Source: Deltaproteobacteria bacterium (GTDB taxonomy: Bacteria > Desulfobacterota > Desulfuromonadia > Desulfuromonadales > BM103). Taken from it: 14,125 nt of DNA. A program made the position numbers and the translations under genes. This document shows positions 6,556 to 12,988 of the stretch, piece by piece (the stretch's first letter is position 1; every line of letters starts with the position of its first letter). Location of the stretch: contig JAFDBW010000010.1 in assembly GCA_019313105.1 (NCBI GenBank), positions 1-14,125 of the forward strand, given 5' to 3'. The notes beneath the pieces were generated by a model. It was not told the origin of the DNA. It saw nothing but the letters and a program-made list of their open reading frames with translations, and ran no database searches.

Positions 6556-6837
6556 CTATAACAAATCGTCGACAAAGCGGCACCACTCCCGGCTGTTTCG
6601 GTCCGGGACGCCCTGGTTGCCGCGAACCCCGAGTTTGAACTCTATAACGGACTTCCATTCCTCGGAGCCGATGTCCGGCCCGTGCCCCATACCATCACCT
6701 GAGGAGACGGTTGCTTCCAGCTCTTGATACCATCGTTCCGTGCATGGCTCGGGGGCTTGGTTCGCAGGTTTTCGATCCGGACAGGCTGTCAGCAGGAGTG
6801 ACAGGCAAGCTATGGATAGGGCATGGATTATCTTCAC
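6556..6837 (-). CDS. Small putative lipoprotein, unknown function
   Basis: A 93-residue protein. It has a short positively charged N-terminus, a hydrophobic stretch (about 5-18) and a lipobox LLTAC ending at Cys19, so it should be exported by Sec, lipidated on Cys19 and anchored to a membrane. Residue 20 is Pro rather than Asp, which in enterobacterial rules favours outer-membrane sorting. The mature part is hydrophilic, with the segments WYQELEATVSSGDGMGHGPD (37-56) and EEWKSVIEFKLGVRG (59-73) and cysteines at 32 and 86 that could form a disulfide. I do not recognise the family. The start is GTG with a weak ribosome site (GGGA about 10 bp upstream). It begins 31 bp after yajQ and is probably its operon partner, the last gene of the run. 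Confidence 0.75.
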   Translation of the reverse strand: MKIIHALSIACLSLLLTACPDRKPANQAPEPCTERWYQELEATVSSGDGMGHGPDIGSEEWKSVIEFKLGVRGNQGVPDRNSREWCRFVDDLL

Positions 6838-6868
6838 GGTATAATTCCCATGAATGAAGGGTCAGGCT

Positions 6869-7354
6869 TCAGCTTCGCATGTTGATGAACTGCAGGTCGA
6901 TCCCGAAGTCCTTACCCTTGAGTAGCTGGATAACTTCCTGCAGGTCGTCGATCTTCTTGCCACTGACCCGCACCTGGTCCTCCATGATCTGGGCCTGGAC
7001 CTTGAGCTTGCTCTCCTTGGTCGCTTTGGCTATCTGCTTACCTGTCTCCTTGTCGATCCCCTGGAGGATATTGATACGTTGGCGCACAGCACCGTGCGAA
7101 GCTGGCTCTTGCTTGCCGAAATCAAGACAGCTTGGCGAGACTTCACGGCGCGCCAGTTTGCCACGCAGAATGTCGACGACGGCCGTCAACTTGTAATCGT
7201 CGGCGGCGAGGATGACGATACAATCGTTCTCCAGGTTTATTTCATTATGAGTGCCTTTGAAATCGAAGCGCTGGTTGATCTCTTTGCGCGCCTGGTTGAT
7301 GGCATTGTCCACTTCCTGCAGGTCCACCTTGAAAACAACATCAAAACTCGGCAT
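6869..7354 (-). CDS. yajQ: YajQ family nucleotide-binding protein
   Basis: A 161-residue cytoplasmic protein with the full YajQ signature: MPSFDVVFKVD at the start, EINQRFDFKGT (about 25-35), KESKLKVQAQI (about 118-128), VRVSGKKIDDLQ (133-144) and a C-terminal GKDFGIDLQFINMR. The family has two ferredoxin-like subdomains. Members bind nucleotides, and a Xanthomonas member was reported to bind cyclic di-GMP and act as a transcription cofactor; the role here is unknown. The start at 7354 has GGAGAGA about 5 bp upstream and matches the family length; a longer in-frame ATG at 7447 lies inside the preceding gene and is rejected. It begins 37 bp after the dppF-like stop, consistent with one operon. 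Its GGAGAGA ribosome site is complementary over 7 nt to the predicted small RNA's loop. Confidence 0.94.
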   Translation of the reverse strand: MPSFDVVFKVDLQEVDNAINQARKEINQRFDFKGTHNEINLENDCIVILAADDYKLTAVVDILRGKLARREVSPSCLDFGKQEPASHGAVRQRINILQGIDKETGKQIAKATKESKLKVQAQIMEDQVRVSGKKIDDLQEVIQLLKGKDFGIDLQFINMRS

Positions 7355-7391
7355 ATAATCTCTCCATTTAATTCCTAGATCGATTTTGCAT

Positions 7392-8405
7392 TCAACCCCC
7401 GGTTGAATCCTGGTTGATAGTAGTGCGAAAATCACCGACTTCTGCACTGAAATGGCAGGCCGCCTTGTGGCCGGGCAGCTGTTCGGATAAGACAGGGTAT
7501 TCCTTCTGGCAGATATCTTTTGCGTAAGGGCAGCGCGGGTGGAAGTGACAACCTGTGGGCGGGTCGATCGGTGACGGGATCTCGCCGCTGAGGACCTGCT
7601 TCTGGCGGTGCCGGTTGGGGTCCGGGACGGGCACAGCGTTCATCAGGGCCTCGGTATAAGGGTGGCGGGGCCGATCGTATAAATCTTCCGCAGAGGCGAT
7701 TTCGACGATTCTCCCCAGGTACATGACTGCGACTCGGTCGCAGACATGCTCGATGACGCCCAAATCATGCGAGATGAAGAGGTAGGTCAGGCCGAATTCT
7801 TCCTGCAGGTCCTTGAGGAGATTGACAATCTGGGCCTGAATCGAGAGATCGAGCGCCGAGACCGGCTCGTCGGCGACCACCAGGCGTGGTTGCACTGCCA
7901 GGGTTCGGGCAATGCCGATACGCTGGCGTTGGCCGCCGGAGAATTCGTGGGGATAGCGATCGTAATGCTCCGCAGAAAGCCCGACCTTGTCCATCAGGGT
8001 AAGGACCTGGTTGCGGGGATCCTTGCCGTTGACCAGGTCATGCACAACCAGCGGCTCACCAATGATCTCGCCGACCCGCATCCGCGGATTGAGTGAAGAG
8101 AACGGGTCCTGGAAAATCATCTGCATGTCGCGTCGGAGCGCGGTCAGTTCCCGTTTCGGCATACCGGTCACAGACTTATCTGCAAAGCGTATGATGCCAT
8201 CGTCAGGCTCTATCAGGCGCAACAGCAGCTTGCCGACGGTCGATTTGCCGCAACCCGATTCACCGACCAGGCCGAGAGTTTCGCCGGCCTCAATTTCGAA
8301 AGATACGCCATCTACGGCTTTTAACCGTAGCTTCGGCGCGCCCGGGCGCTTGGCACTGACCTTAAAGGCCTTGTGCAGATTTTCAACGCTCAGAAGTATC
8401 GGCAT
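7392..8405 (-). CDS. dppF: Oligopeptide/dipeptide-type ABC transporter ATPase (DppF/OppF-like)
   Basis: A 337-residue ATPase of the peptide/nickel uptake class, driving import together with a partner ATPase at the inner face of the membrane. Motifs: Walker A GESGCGKST (48-56), Q-loop FQDPFSSLNP (98-107), signature FSGGQRQR (155-162), Walker B LVVADEP (175-181), H-loop ISHDLG (211-216). The C-terminal oligopeptide domain has Cys286, 292, 299 and 317, a four-cysteine pattern that in some Dpp/Opp ATPases holds a [4Fe-4S] cluster. The chosen ATG at 8403-8405 shares its A with the TAA of the upstream ATPase gene (TAATG), indicating translational coupling; upstream in-frame starts would overlap that gene. 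No permease or binding protein is encoded nearby. The substrate (peptide, nickel or other) cannot be told. Confidence 0.92.
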   Translation of the reverse strand: MPILLSVENLHKAFKVSAKRPGAPKLRLKAVDGVSFEIEAGETLGLVGESGCGKSTVGKLLLRLIEPDDGIIRFADKSVTGMPKRELTALRRDMQMIFQDPFSSLNPRMRVGEIIGEPLVVHDLVNGKDPRNQVLTLMDKVGLSAEHYDRYPHEFSGGQRQRIGIARTLAVQPRLVVADEPVSALDLSIQAQIVNLLKDLQEEFGLTYLFISHDLGVIEHVCDRVAVMYLGRIVEIASAEDLYDRPRHPYTEALMNAVPVPDPNRHRQKQVLSGEIPSPIDPPTGCHFHPRCPYAKDICQKEYPVLSEQLPGHKAACHFSAEVGDFRTTINQDSTGG

Positions 8406-9367
8406 TATTGCACCTGCCAGCATCGCACCCAGTGGCCGGGTTGCACCTCTTTGAGAGGTGGTATTTCTCCACGGCACGGGGCAAAGGATTCACTGCAACG
8501 CTCCAGAAAGGAGCAACCCTCGAGAATTGTCCCCGGTTCAGGCACGCTCCCCTCGATCGGGACCAGTCGTTTGCGGTGCTCGCCAACCCGTGGTATGCAG
8601 GCCAGGAGTCCGCGAGTATACGGATGGACAGCGTTGGCATAGAGCTCCTTGACCGGGGCGGTCTCGAGAATCCGTCCGGCGTACATAATGGCCACCCGGT
8701 CGGCATTCTCGGCAACCACACCGAGATCGTGGGTGATTAAAAGCGTCGCCATGTTGTGCTCTGCCTTGATCTTGCCGAGCAAGTCCATGATCTGTGCTTG
8801 AATCGTGACGTCAAGTGCGGTGGTTGGTTCATCAGCTATCAGCAGTTGCGGGTTACAAGCAAGTGCCATGGCAATCATGACCCGCTGGCGCATGCCGCCG
8901 GAGAGTTGATGCGGGTAATCTTTCAGCCTCTGTTGTGCCGCGGGGATGCCGACACTGTGTAGCAGCTCGGCTGCAATCCTTATCGATTTCTCTTTGTTAT
9001 AGCCTCGATGCAATTGCAGGCTTTCCATGATCTGGTCGCCGATGCGGAAAACCGGGTTTAGCGAAGTCATCGGCTCCTGGAAGATCATACCGATGCGATT
9101 ACCACGGACTCGGCGGATCTCCGCTTCAGGCATGTGTAAAATATCCAGGTCACCAAACCTGATCTCTCCCTCAACGATGCGTCCCGGTTCAGGGACCAGG
9201 CGCAGAAGGGAGAGGGCGGTCATCGATTTCCCGCAGCCCGATTCGCCGACCAGGGCGAGCGTCTCGCCGTGATTGATAGTGAAATCGATCCCGGCGATTG
9301 CCTTGACCAGCCCATCACCGGTAAAGAAATAAGTCTGCAGGTTCTTGACTTCGAGAAGTACGCTCAT
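8405..9367 (-). CDS. dppD: Oligopeptide/dipeptide-type ABC transporter ATPase (DppD/OppD-like)
   Basis: A 320-residue partner ATPase. Motifs: Walker A GESGCGKS (41-48), Q-loop FQEPMTSLNP (96-105), signature LSGGMRQR (155-162), Walker B LLIADEP (175-181), H-loop ITHDLG (211-216). The C-terminal oligopeptide domain has Cys285, 291, 298 and 316, the same four-cysteine pattern as its partner. The start at 9367 is preceded by CAGGACACG and begins with the usual MSVLLEVKNLQTYF. An earlier in-frame ATG at 9409 lacks a ribosome site. It overlaps the next ATPase by one base and heads the presumed operon dppD-dppF-yajQ-lipoprotein. It is divergent from the PHP gene, so no transporter permease genes adjoin it; the membrane partners must be elsewhere. 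Confidence 0.92.
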   Translation of the reverse strand: MSVLLEVKNLQTYFFTGDGLVKAIAGIDFTINHGETLALVGESGCGKSMTALSLLRLVPEPGRIVEGEIRFGDLDILHMPEAEIRRVRGNRIGMIFQEPMTSLNPVFRIGDQIMESLQLHRGYNKEKSIRIAAELLHSVGIPAAQQRLKDYPHQLSGGMRQRVMIAMALACNPQLLIADEPTTALDVTIQAQIMDLLGKIKAEHNMATLLITHDLGVVAENADRVAIMYAGRILETAPVKELYANAVHPYTRGLLACIPRVGEHRKRLVPIEGSVPEPGTILEGCSFLERCSESFAPCRGEIPPLKEVQPGHWVRCWQVQ

Positions 9368-9427
9368 CGTGTCCTGTGTCGCATTGAATAATGATGTAAA
9401 TGGAAGCATGACACGGTGGGGAAGTCA

Positions 9428-9433
9428 ATTATA
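9428..9433 (-). promoter_or_regulatory. Possible -10 element for the dppD operon
   Basis: On the minus strand a perfect TATAAT is followed by TGACTTCC and lies 60 bp upstream of the dppD start. No good -35 is found at 16-18 bp, so the promoter call is tentative. Confidence 0.3.
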
Positions 9434-9454
9434 AAGGCAGGAAAGAGTTGAGAA

Positions 9455-9475
9455 GTGCGAGGTGCGAGGTGAGGG
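9455..9475 (+). repeat. Short tandem repeat of a 7-bp unit (GTGCGAG)
   Basis: The stretch reads GTGCGAG, GTGCGAG, GTGAGGG: two exact copies and one degenerate copy. It lies in the 194-bp divergent gap between the dppD and PHP genes. It is preceded by TTGAGAA, and a related TTGAGAAG-ATGAGG stretch occurs at 12913-12926 after fabI. This suggests a low-complexity intergenic element. No function is seen. Confidence 0.5.
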
Positions 9476-9561
9476 AATTCGACTTCCACTTACCCCGGCC
9501 CTTTCCTTGTTTTATGCTATCATGTCAAAAATAAACCTCCTTCATCACAACTGGTACCCGG

Positions 9562-10422
9562 ATGCCCGATCTTGTTGACCTTCACCTCCACAGCACCTTC
9601 TCCGACGGGGTTCTGACGCCGACTGAGCTGGTTACTGAAGCTGCCGGCCTTGGTTTGCGGGCAATTGCCCTGGCGGATCACGATAATGTCGACGGCATTC
9701 CGGAAGCTATTGCTGCGGGCCGAAAATTCGGCGTCGAGGTTATCTCTGCAGTGGAGCTGTCGGTGGTCTGGAACGAGTACCAGGACCTGCATCTGCTGGG
9801 CTATGCGTTCGATCATGAAAACCAGGCATTTCAAGATGCCCTGGCTGAATTCCGTGACTTTCGCGCCGGACGAAGTCAGCGGATTGTCGAAAACATCAAC
9901 CGGCAGCTGGCAGATGAAGGGCGACAGCCGCTTGATCCCGCCGATATCAGGAAACGGGCCGGGGGCACGATCGGCCGTCCGCATATCGGCCATGCCCTCC
10001 TCGCCGCCGGGCATGTGAAAAGCATGGACGCCGCCTTTGAACGCTACCTGGTGCCCTGCAATGAACCGAAACGGTTTTTCCCGATTGATGCAGCGATCCG
10101 TTTGGTTCACGCTGCCGGGGGCTGTACCGTCCTCGCCCATCCGCCATTTATCGGTGTCGATGATGACACGCTGACAGAACTTCTTCACCAGTTCATTGCC
10201 ATGGGGCTGGACGGCCTCGAGGCTTACAACTCCGGTACGGGCAACGACGATATTGATCGATACCTCTCCCTGGCCCGCAGGATGGGGCTGATCGTAACGG
10301 GCGGTTCCGATTTCCACCAGCCCTTCCAGGGCGGAATTGTTATGGGGGCCGGACGCGGTAATCTGAAAATCCCGTACCGTTGTGTTGAGGAGATCAGGGC
10401 GACAATTTCTTCCGATTCATAG
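9562..10422 (+). CDS. PHP-domain phosphoesterase (TrpH/RNase AM-like)
   Basis: A 286-residue metal-dependent phosphoesterase of the PHP superfamily. Metal ligands visible in order: VDLHLHSTFSDG (His8, His10, Asp15), ALADHDNVDG (His40), AVELS (Glu65), GRPHIG (His141), LAHPP (His193) and GGSDFH (Asp250, His252). This set and the length match the YciV/TrpH group. The E. coli member hydrolyses 3',5'-nucleotide bisphosphates and acts as a 5'-3' exoribonuclease that trims rRNA 5' ends; the same activity here is inferred from family membership. There is no clear Shine-Dalgarno before the ATG (leader ends CTGGTACCCGG), but MPDLVDLHLHS is a typical start. The gene stands alone, divergent from dppD and convergent with mntP. 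Confidence 0.88.
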   Translation: MPDLVDLHLHSTFSDGVLTPTELVTEAAGLGLRAIALADHDNVDGIPEAIAAGRKFGVEVISAVELSVVWNEYQDLHLLGYAFDHENQAFQDALAEFRDFRAGRSQRIVENINRQLADEGRQPLDPADIRKRAGGTIGRPHIGHALLAAGHVKSMDAAFERYLVPCNEPKRFFPIDAAIRLVHAAGGCTVLAHPPFIGVDDDTLTELLHQFIAMGLDGLEAYNSGTGNDDIDRYLSLARRMGLIVTGGSDFHQPFQGGIVMGAGRGNLKIPYRCVEEIRATISSDS

Positions 10423-10489
10423 CAGTTTGAACCATCCTCTGAAATCGCTGGAAAGGCAAGGATCGGGAGGGCTATATGCCAAGCTGGAC

Positions 10490-11050
10490 TCAGGTCAGCA
10501 GATGCTCGCATAAAATCCTGACGCCGATCGCAATCAGGACGAAACCACCCAGAATCTCGACTCGTGAACCCCAGCGATCGCCGACTCGACTACCCGTCAG
10601 CATACCGGCCACAGTAAGTACTCCGGCAACCAGACCGATGATGAACGCCGGGAACCAGATCGAGACTCCGATCACACTGAGCGAGAAACCGACAGCCAGG
10701 GCATCGATGCTGGTTGCGATTGAAAGCATGACCAGACTTAACCCCCTGGTCGGGTCGCGGTCGTCGGGTTTTTCTTCGTCGTTTAAAGCCTCGCGAATCA
10801 TCCGCCCGCCGATCAATGCCAGCAGGGCAAACGCGATCCAGTGGTCCCAGGCCGAGACAAACCGGACGACCGTTTGGCCGGCCAGCCAGCCGATTACCGG
10901 CATCAGGGCCTGGAAAAGACCAAAATGAAAGGCAAGACGGAAGATGTGCCGTCCGGTCAGGCGGGACAGGACAGTCCCCGTGCCGAGCGCGACGGCAAAA
11001 GCATCCATTGCCAGCGCCAGTGCCAAACCGAGCAGGGTTATGGCATCCAT
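10490..11050 (-). CDS. mntP: Manganese efflux pump MntP
   Basis: A 186-residue integral inner-membrane protein that exports Mn2+ and protects against manganese excess. It shows the two-fold DUF204 repeat with the paired motifs AMDAFAV (14-20, Asp16) and SIDALAVG (114-121, Asp116), the HFGLFQ motif (42-47), and six hydrophobic segments at about 3-23, 36-58, 66-86, 104-124, 130-150 and 165-182. The charged loop between segments 3 and 4 (EEKPDDRDP) is typical. Length matches the family. The start lacks a strong ribosome site (AAAGG about 11 bp upstream). I looked for a manganese (yybP-ykoY) riboswitch in the 174-bp leader region and did not see one; a sigma-70 promoter is predicted instead. Confidence 0.93.
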   Translation of the reverse strand: MDAITLLGLALALAMDAFAVALGTGTVLSRLTGRHIFRLAFHFGLFQALMPVIGWLAGQTVVRFVSAWDHWIAFALLALIGGRMIREALNDEEKPDDRDPTRGLSLVMLSIATSIDALAVGFSLSVIGVSIWFPAFIIGLVAGVLTVAGMLTGSRVGDRWGSRVEILGGFVLIAIGVRILCEHLLT

Positions 11051-11084
11051 TTTGCCGTGCCTTTAAAGTAGTTCATGAGGCGAG

Positions 11085-11113
11085 TTATTACGAAAGATTG
11101 GCAAGGAAGTCAA
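11085..11113 (-). promoter_or_regulatory. Predicted sigma-70 promoter of mntP
   Basis: On the minus strand, TTGACT (11113-11108, 5 of 6 matches) is followed after exactly 17 bp by TAATAA (11090-11085, 3 of 6). The start would be near 11078, leaving a leader of about 28 nt before the ATG, too short for a metal riboswitch. Confidence 0.4.
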
Positions 11114-11199
11114 TTGTTTCAGGTTTTTTAGAGTTCGATCTTGTTTCATGAGCGGGTTATTCGTTAGAATATCTCACAATATGTCAAATTCTCGCCGGT

Positions 11200-11205
11200 T
11201 ATAAT
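11200..11205 (+). promoter_or_regulatory. Perfect -10 hexamer before the DsbC-like gene
   Basis: TATAAT lies 19 bp upstream of the ATG at 11225. If used, transcription would start near 11212. This excludes the alternative in-frame ATG at 11204, which lies within the hexamer, as the translation start. No good -35 is seen. Confidence 0.35.
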
Positions 11206-11224
11206 GCCGGAGAAAGACAGGTTT

Positions 11225-12004
11225 ATGCGCGTATTATTCGTTTTTATCAGCATGATGCTGGTTGTGCCCGGTGTCTTTGCCATGTCCCTCGAAGGTTGTG
11301 GCGCGGGCACCTGTGCCGATTGCCACAGCATCACAAAGACTGAAGTAGAACAGTTGCTCGGCGGCATTGTTGACAAGGTCAACAGTGTCGAATTTGCCGA
11401 AGTCCCGGGCATGTGGGTGGCTGAGGTGGAAAAGGACCAGAAAAAACTGCCGGTCTACATCGATTTCTCGAAACAGTACCTGGTTTCCGGTAACGTGATT
11501 CGCCTGAATGACAAGGAGAACGTTACCCGGCAGCGCAGTGTGCGCATGAACAGCGTCGATGTCAGCAAGATTCCGTTGGCGGATGCCTTGCTGCTTGGCA
11601 AGCCAGCGGCGAAGACAAAGGTTATCGTCTTCACTGATCCGGAGTGCCCCTATTGCAGAAAACTTCATGAAGAGCTCAAGGAAGTCGTCCGGCGCAATCC
11701 CGAAGTGGCTTTTCTGATCAAACTCTTCCCGCTGAAGATGCATCCCAATGCCTACGATATCTCGAAAAGCATCGTCTGCAATAATTCTATGGAGTACCTC
11801 GAGCTGAGTTTTGCAGGTAAACCGGTTCCTGCTCCCAACTGCGAGATTCCGGTCGTTGACCAGACGATTGCGCTCGCTGGAGAGCTTGGCATTCGTTCAA
11901 CGCCGACCCTGGTTTTGCCAGATGGTCGGGTCATTCCGGGATACCGGAAGGCCGAGGCGATTTTGACCATAATCGGTGAAAATCTTTTACAGGCAGGCAA
12001 TTAA
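11225..12004 (+). CDS. Periplasmic DsbC-like thiol:disulfide protein with an N-terminal CXXCH haem motif
   Basis: A 259-residue exported protein. Residues 1-19 are a Sec signal peptide (MRV + hydrophobic core + VFA, predicted cleavage before MSLEG). The mature N-terminus carries Cys25 and then CADCH (Cys30, Cys33, His34), a c-type haem attachment motif. Residues about 37-120 resemble the DsbC/DsbG dimerisation region. A thioredoxin fold follows with active site DPECPYCRKLH (Cys141, Cys144) and cis-Pro227 in RSTPTLVLPDG. Cys185 and Cys206 could form the second disulfide seen in DsbC. It probably isomerises or reduces disulfides in the periplasm. The haem motif is unusual for DsbC and suggests redox coupling to cytochromes; covalent haem is not proven. 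The start is favoured by the signal peptide and by the GGAG/ACAGG purine stretch at 11209-11221. Stands alone 84 bp before fabI. Confidence 0.85.
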   Translation: MRVLFVFISMMLVVPGVFAMSLEGCGAGTCADCHSITKTEVEQLLGGIVDKVNSVEFAEVPGMWVAEVEKDQKKLPVYIDFSKQYLVSGNVIRLNDKENVTRQRSVRMNSVDVSKIPLADALLLGKPAAKTKVIVFTDPECPYCRKLHEELKEVVRRNPEVAFLIKLFPLKMHPNAYDISKSIVCNNSMEYLELSFAGKPVPAPNCEIPVVDQTIALAGELGIRSTPTLVLPDGRVIPGYRKAEAILTIIGENLLQAGN

Positions 12005-12075
12005 CAGAATATTTCGGCAAGACCTTGCTTTAAGCTGATCTATCTGGTAAGACATCTCCCGAATACTCAATCTTC

Positions 12076-12083
12076 AGGAGGAG
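12076..12083 (+). promoter_or_regulatory. Strong Shine-Dalgarno of fabI
   Basis: AGGAGGAG, 5 nt before the ATG, is the strongest ribosome site in the window and fixes the fabI start, consistent with high expression of a fatty-acid synthesis enzyme. Confidence 0.85.
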
Positions 12084-12088
12084 TTTAC

Positions 12089-12856
12089 ATGGGTTTGATG
12101 GATGGCAAGCGGGGCGTCATTTTTGGCGTGGCCAACGAAAAAAGTATCGCCTGGGGGGTTGCCCAGCAACTGCGCAGTGCCGGTGCCGAGCTGGCGTTCA
12201 CTTTTCTCAACGAAGCACTGGAGAAACGGGTCCGTCCCCTCGCAGAAAGTCTTGAGTCCAAAATTATCCTGCCGTGCGATGTTGCTGTCGACGATGATAT
12301 CGCTTCGGTCTTCAAAGAGCTCGAACGACAGTGGGGAACAATTGATTTTGTTGTCCACGCTGTGGCTTTTGCCAGACGCGAGGATCTTAAGAACCCCTTC
12401 AGTCAGACCAGTCGGGAAGGATTTGCCCTGGCGATGGATGTCAGTGCCTACTCCCTGGTGGCCATGACCCGGTTCGCGATCCCCCTGATGCCGGAAGGTG
12501 GCAGCATCGTTTCCATGTCCTACCTCGGCGCCGTGATGGCAGTTCCCGGCTATAATGTGATGGGTGTTGCCAAGGCGGCGTTGGAATCTTCAGTGCGTTA
12601 CCTTGCTGCGGAACTTGGCAAACAGAATATCCGCGTCAACGCCGTCTCTGCGGGCCCGATCAAGACTCTGGCGGCCTCCGGGATTGGCAACTTCAATGAC
12701 AAGCTGCATGTCATGGAAGAACGCAGTCCACTGGGCCGCACCGTCACCCAGGAGGAAGTTGGCAAAGCCACCCTTTACCTGCTGTCAGACCTAGCCTCCG
12801 GTGTGACCGGGGAAGTCCATTACGTAGATAGCGGCTTTAATATCTCGGCGGGATAG
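12089..12856 (+). CDS. fabI: Enoyl-[acyl-carrier-protein] reductase (NADH) FabI
   Basis: A 255-residue short-chain dehydrogenase that reduces trans-2-enoyl-ACP in the last step of each fatty-acid elongation cycle; a cytoplasmic homotetramer. Nucleotide site: VIFGVANEKSIAWGVA (10-25), with Gly13 and the FabI-specific NEKSIAWG. Asp64 (PCDVAVDDD) is the adenine contact. Catalytic region: MSYLGAVMAVPGYNVMGVAK, with Tyr145, Tyr155 and Lys162, the Y-x6-K spacing that separates FabI from ordinary SDRs. The SAGPIKTLAASGI loop (187-199) is the substrate and triclosan-binding region. The protein ends VDSGFNISAG. Everything is intact and of normal length. It follows the DsbC-like gene by 84 bp; a weak promoter-like pair (TTGCTT, 17 bp, TAAGAC) lies in that gap. 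An intrinsic terminator follows, so it is probably monocistronic. Confidence 0.97.
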   Translation: MGLMDGKRGVIFGVANEKSIAWGVAQQLRSAGAELAFTFLNEALEKRVRPLAESLESKIILPCDVAVDDDIASVFKELERQWGTIDFVVHAVAFARREDLKNPFSQTSREGFALAMDVSAYSLVAMTRFAIPLMPEGGSIVSMSYLGAVMAVPGYNVMGVAKAALESSVRYLAAELGKQNIRVNAVSAGPIKTLAASGIGNFNDKLHVMEERSPLGRTVTQEEVGKATLYLLSDLASGVTGEVHYVDSGFNISAG

Positions 12857-12880
12857 TTATCGTGAAACATAACTTTCAAA

Positions 12881-12905
12881 AAGGCTCCGGGAGGGGTCTT
12901 TTTTT
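12881..12905 (+). terminator. Intrinsic terminator after fabI
   Basis: AAGGCTCC (12881-12888) pairs with GGGGTCTT (12893-12900), including two G-T pairs, around a GGGA loop, and leads into seven T at 12899-12905. It is 25 bp past the fabI stop and oriented plus. Confidence 0.8.
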
Positions 12906-12988
12906 GTGCGAATTGAGAAGATGAGGAAATAGGGAGATAGGACGGTTGTATTTCTCCCTCCCCCGCTCCCTTGTTCAAAGAGGTCACG
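12906..12988 (+). other. hflX leader region
   Basis: This 83-bp stretch between the fabI terminator and hflX should hold the hflX promoter, but no clear -35/-10 pair is seen. It contains a 7-bp inverted repeat, AGGGAGA (12931-12937) and TCTCCCT (12953-12959), and an overlapping alternative, GAAATA with TATTTC. Two mutually exclusive hairpins in an untranslated leader are possible but the stems are short. Confidence 0.35.

Noticed and set aside
9520..10317. A 265-codon minus-strand open frame opposite the PHP gene
   Set aside because: It mirrors the PHP coding sequence, whose full set of metal ligands identifies the real strand. The antisense product has no recognisable motif.
11051..11200. 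Manganese (yybP-ykoY) riboswitch upstream of mntP
   Set aside because: I looked for the conserved helices and GGGGAGUA-type loop and found none. The predicted promoter leaves a leader of only about 28 nt.
11204..11224. Upstream ATG for the DsbC-like protein
   Set aside because: It lies within a perfect TATAAT, has no ribosome site, and would add seven charged residues ahead of a clean signal peptide.
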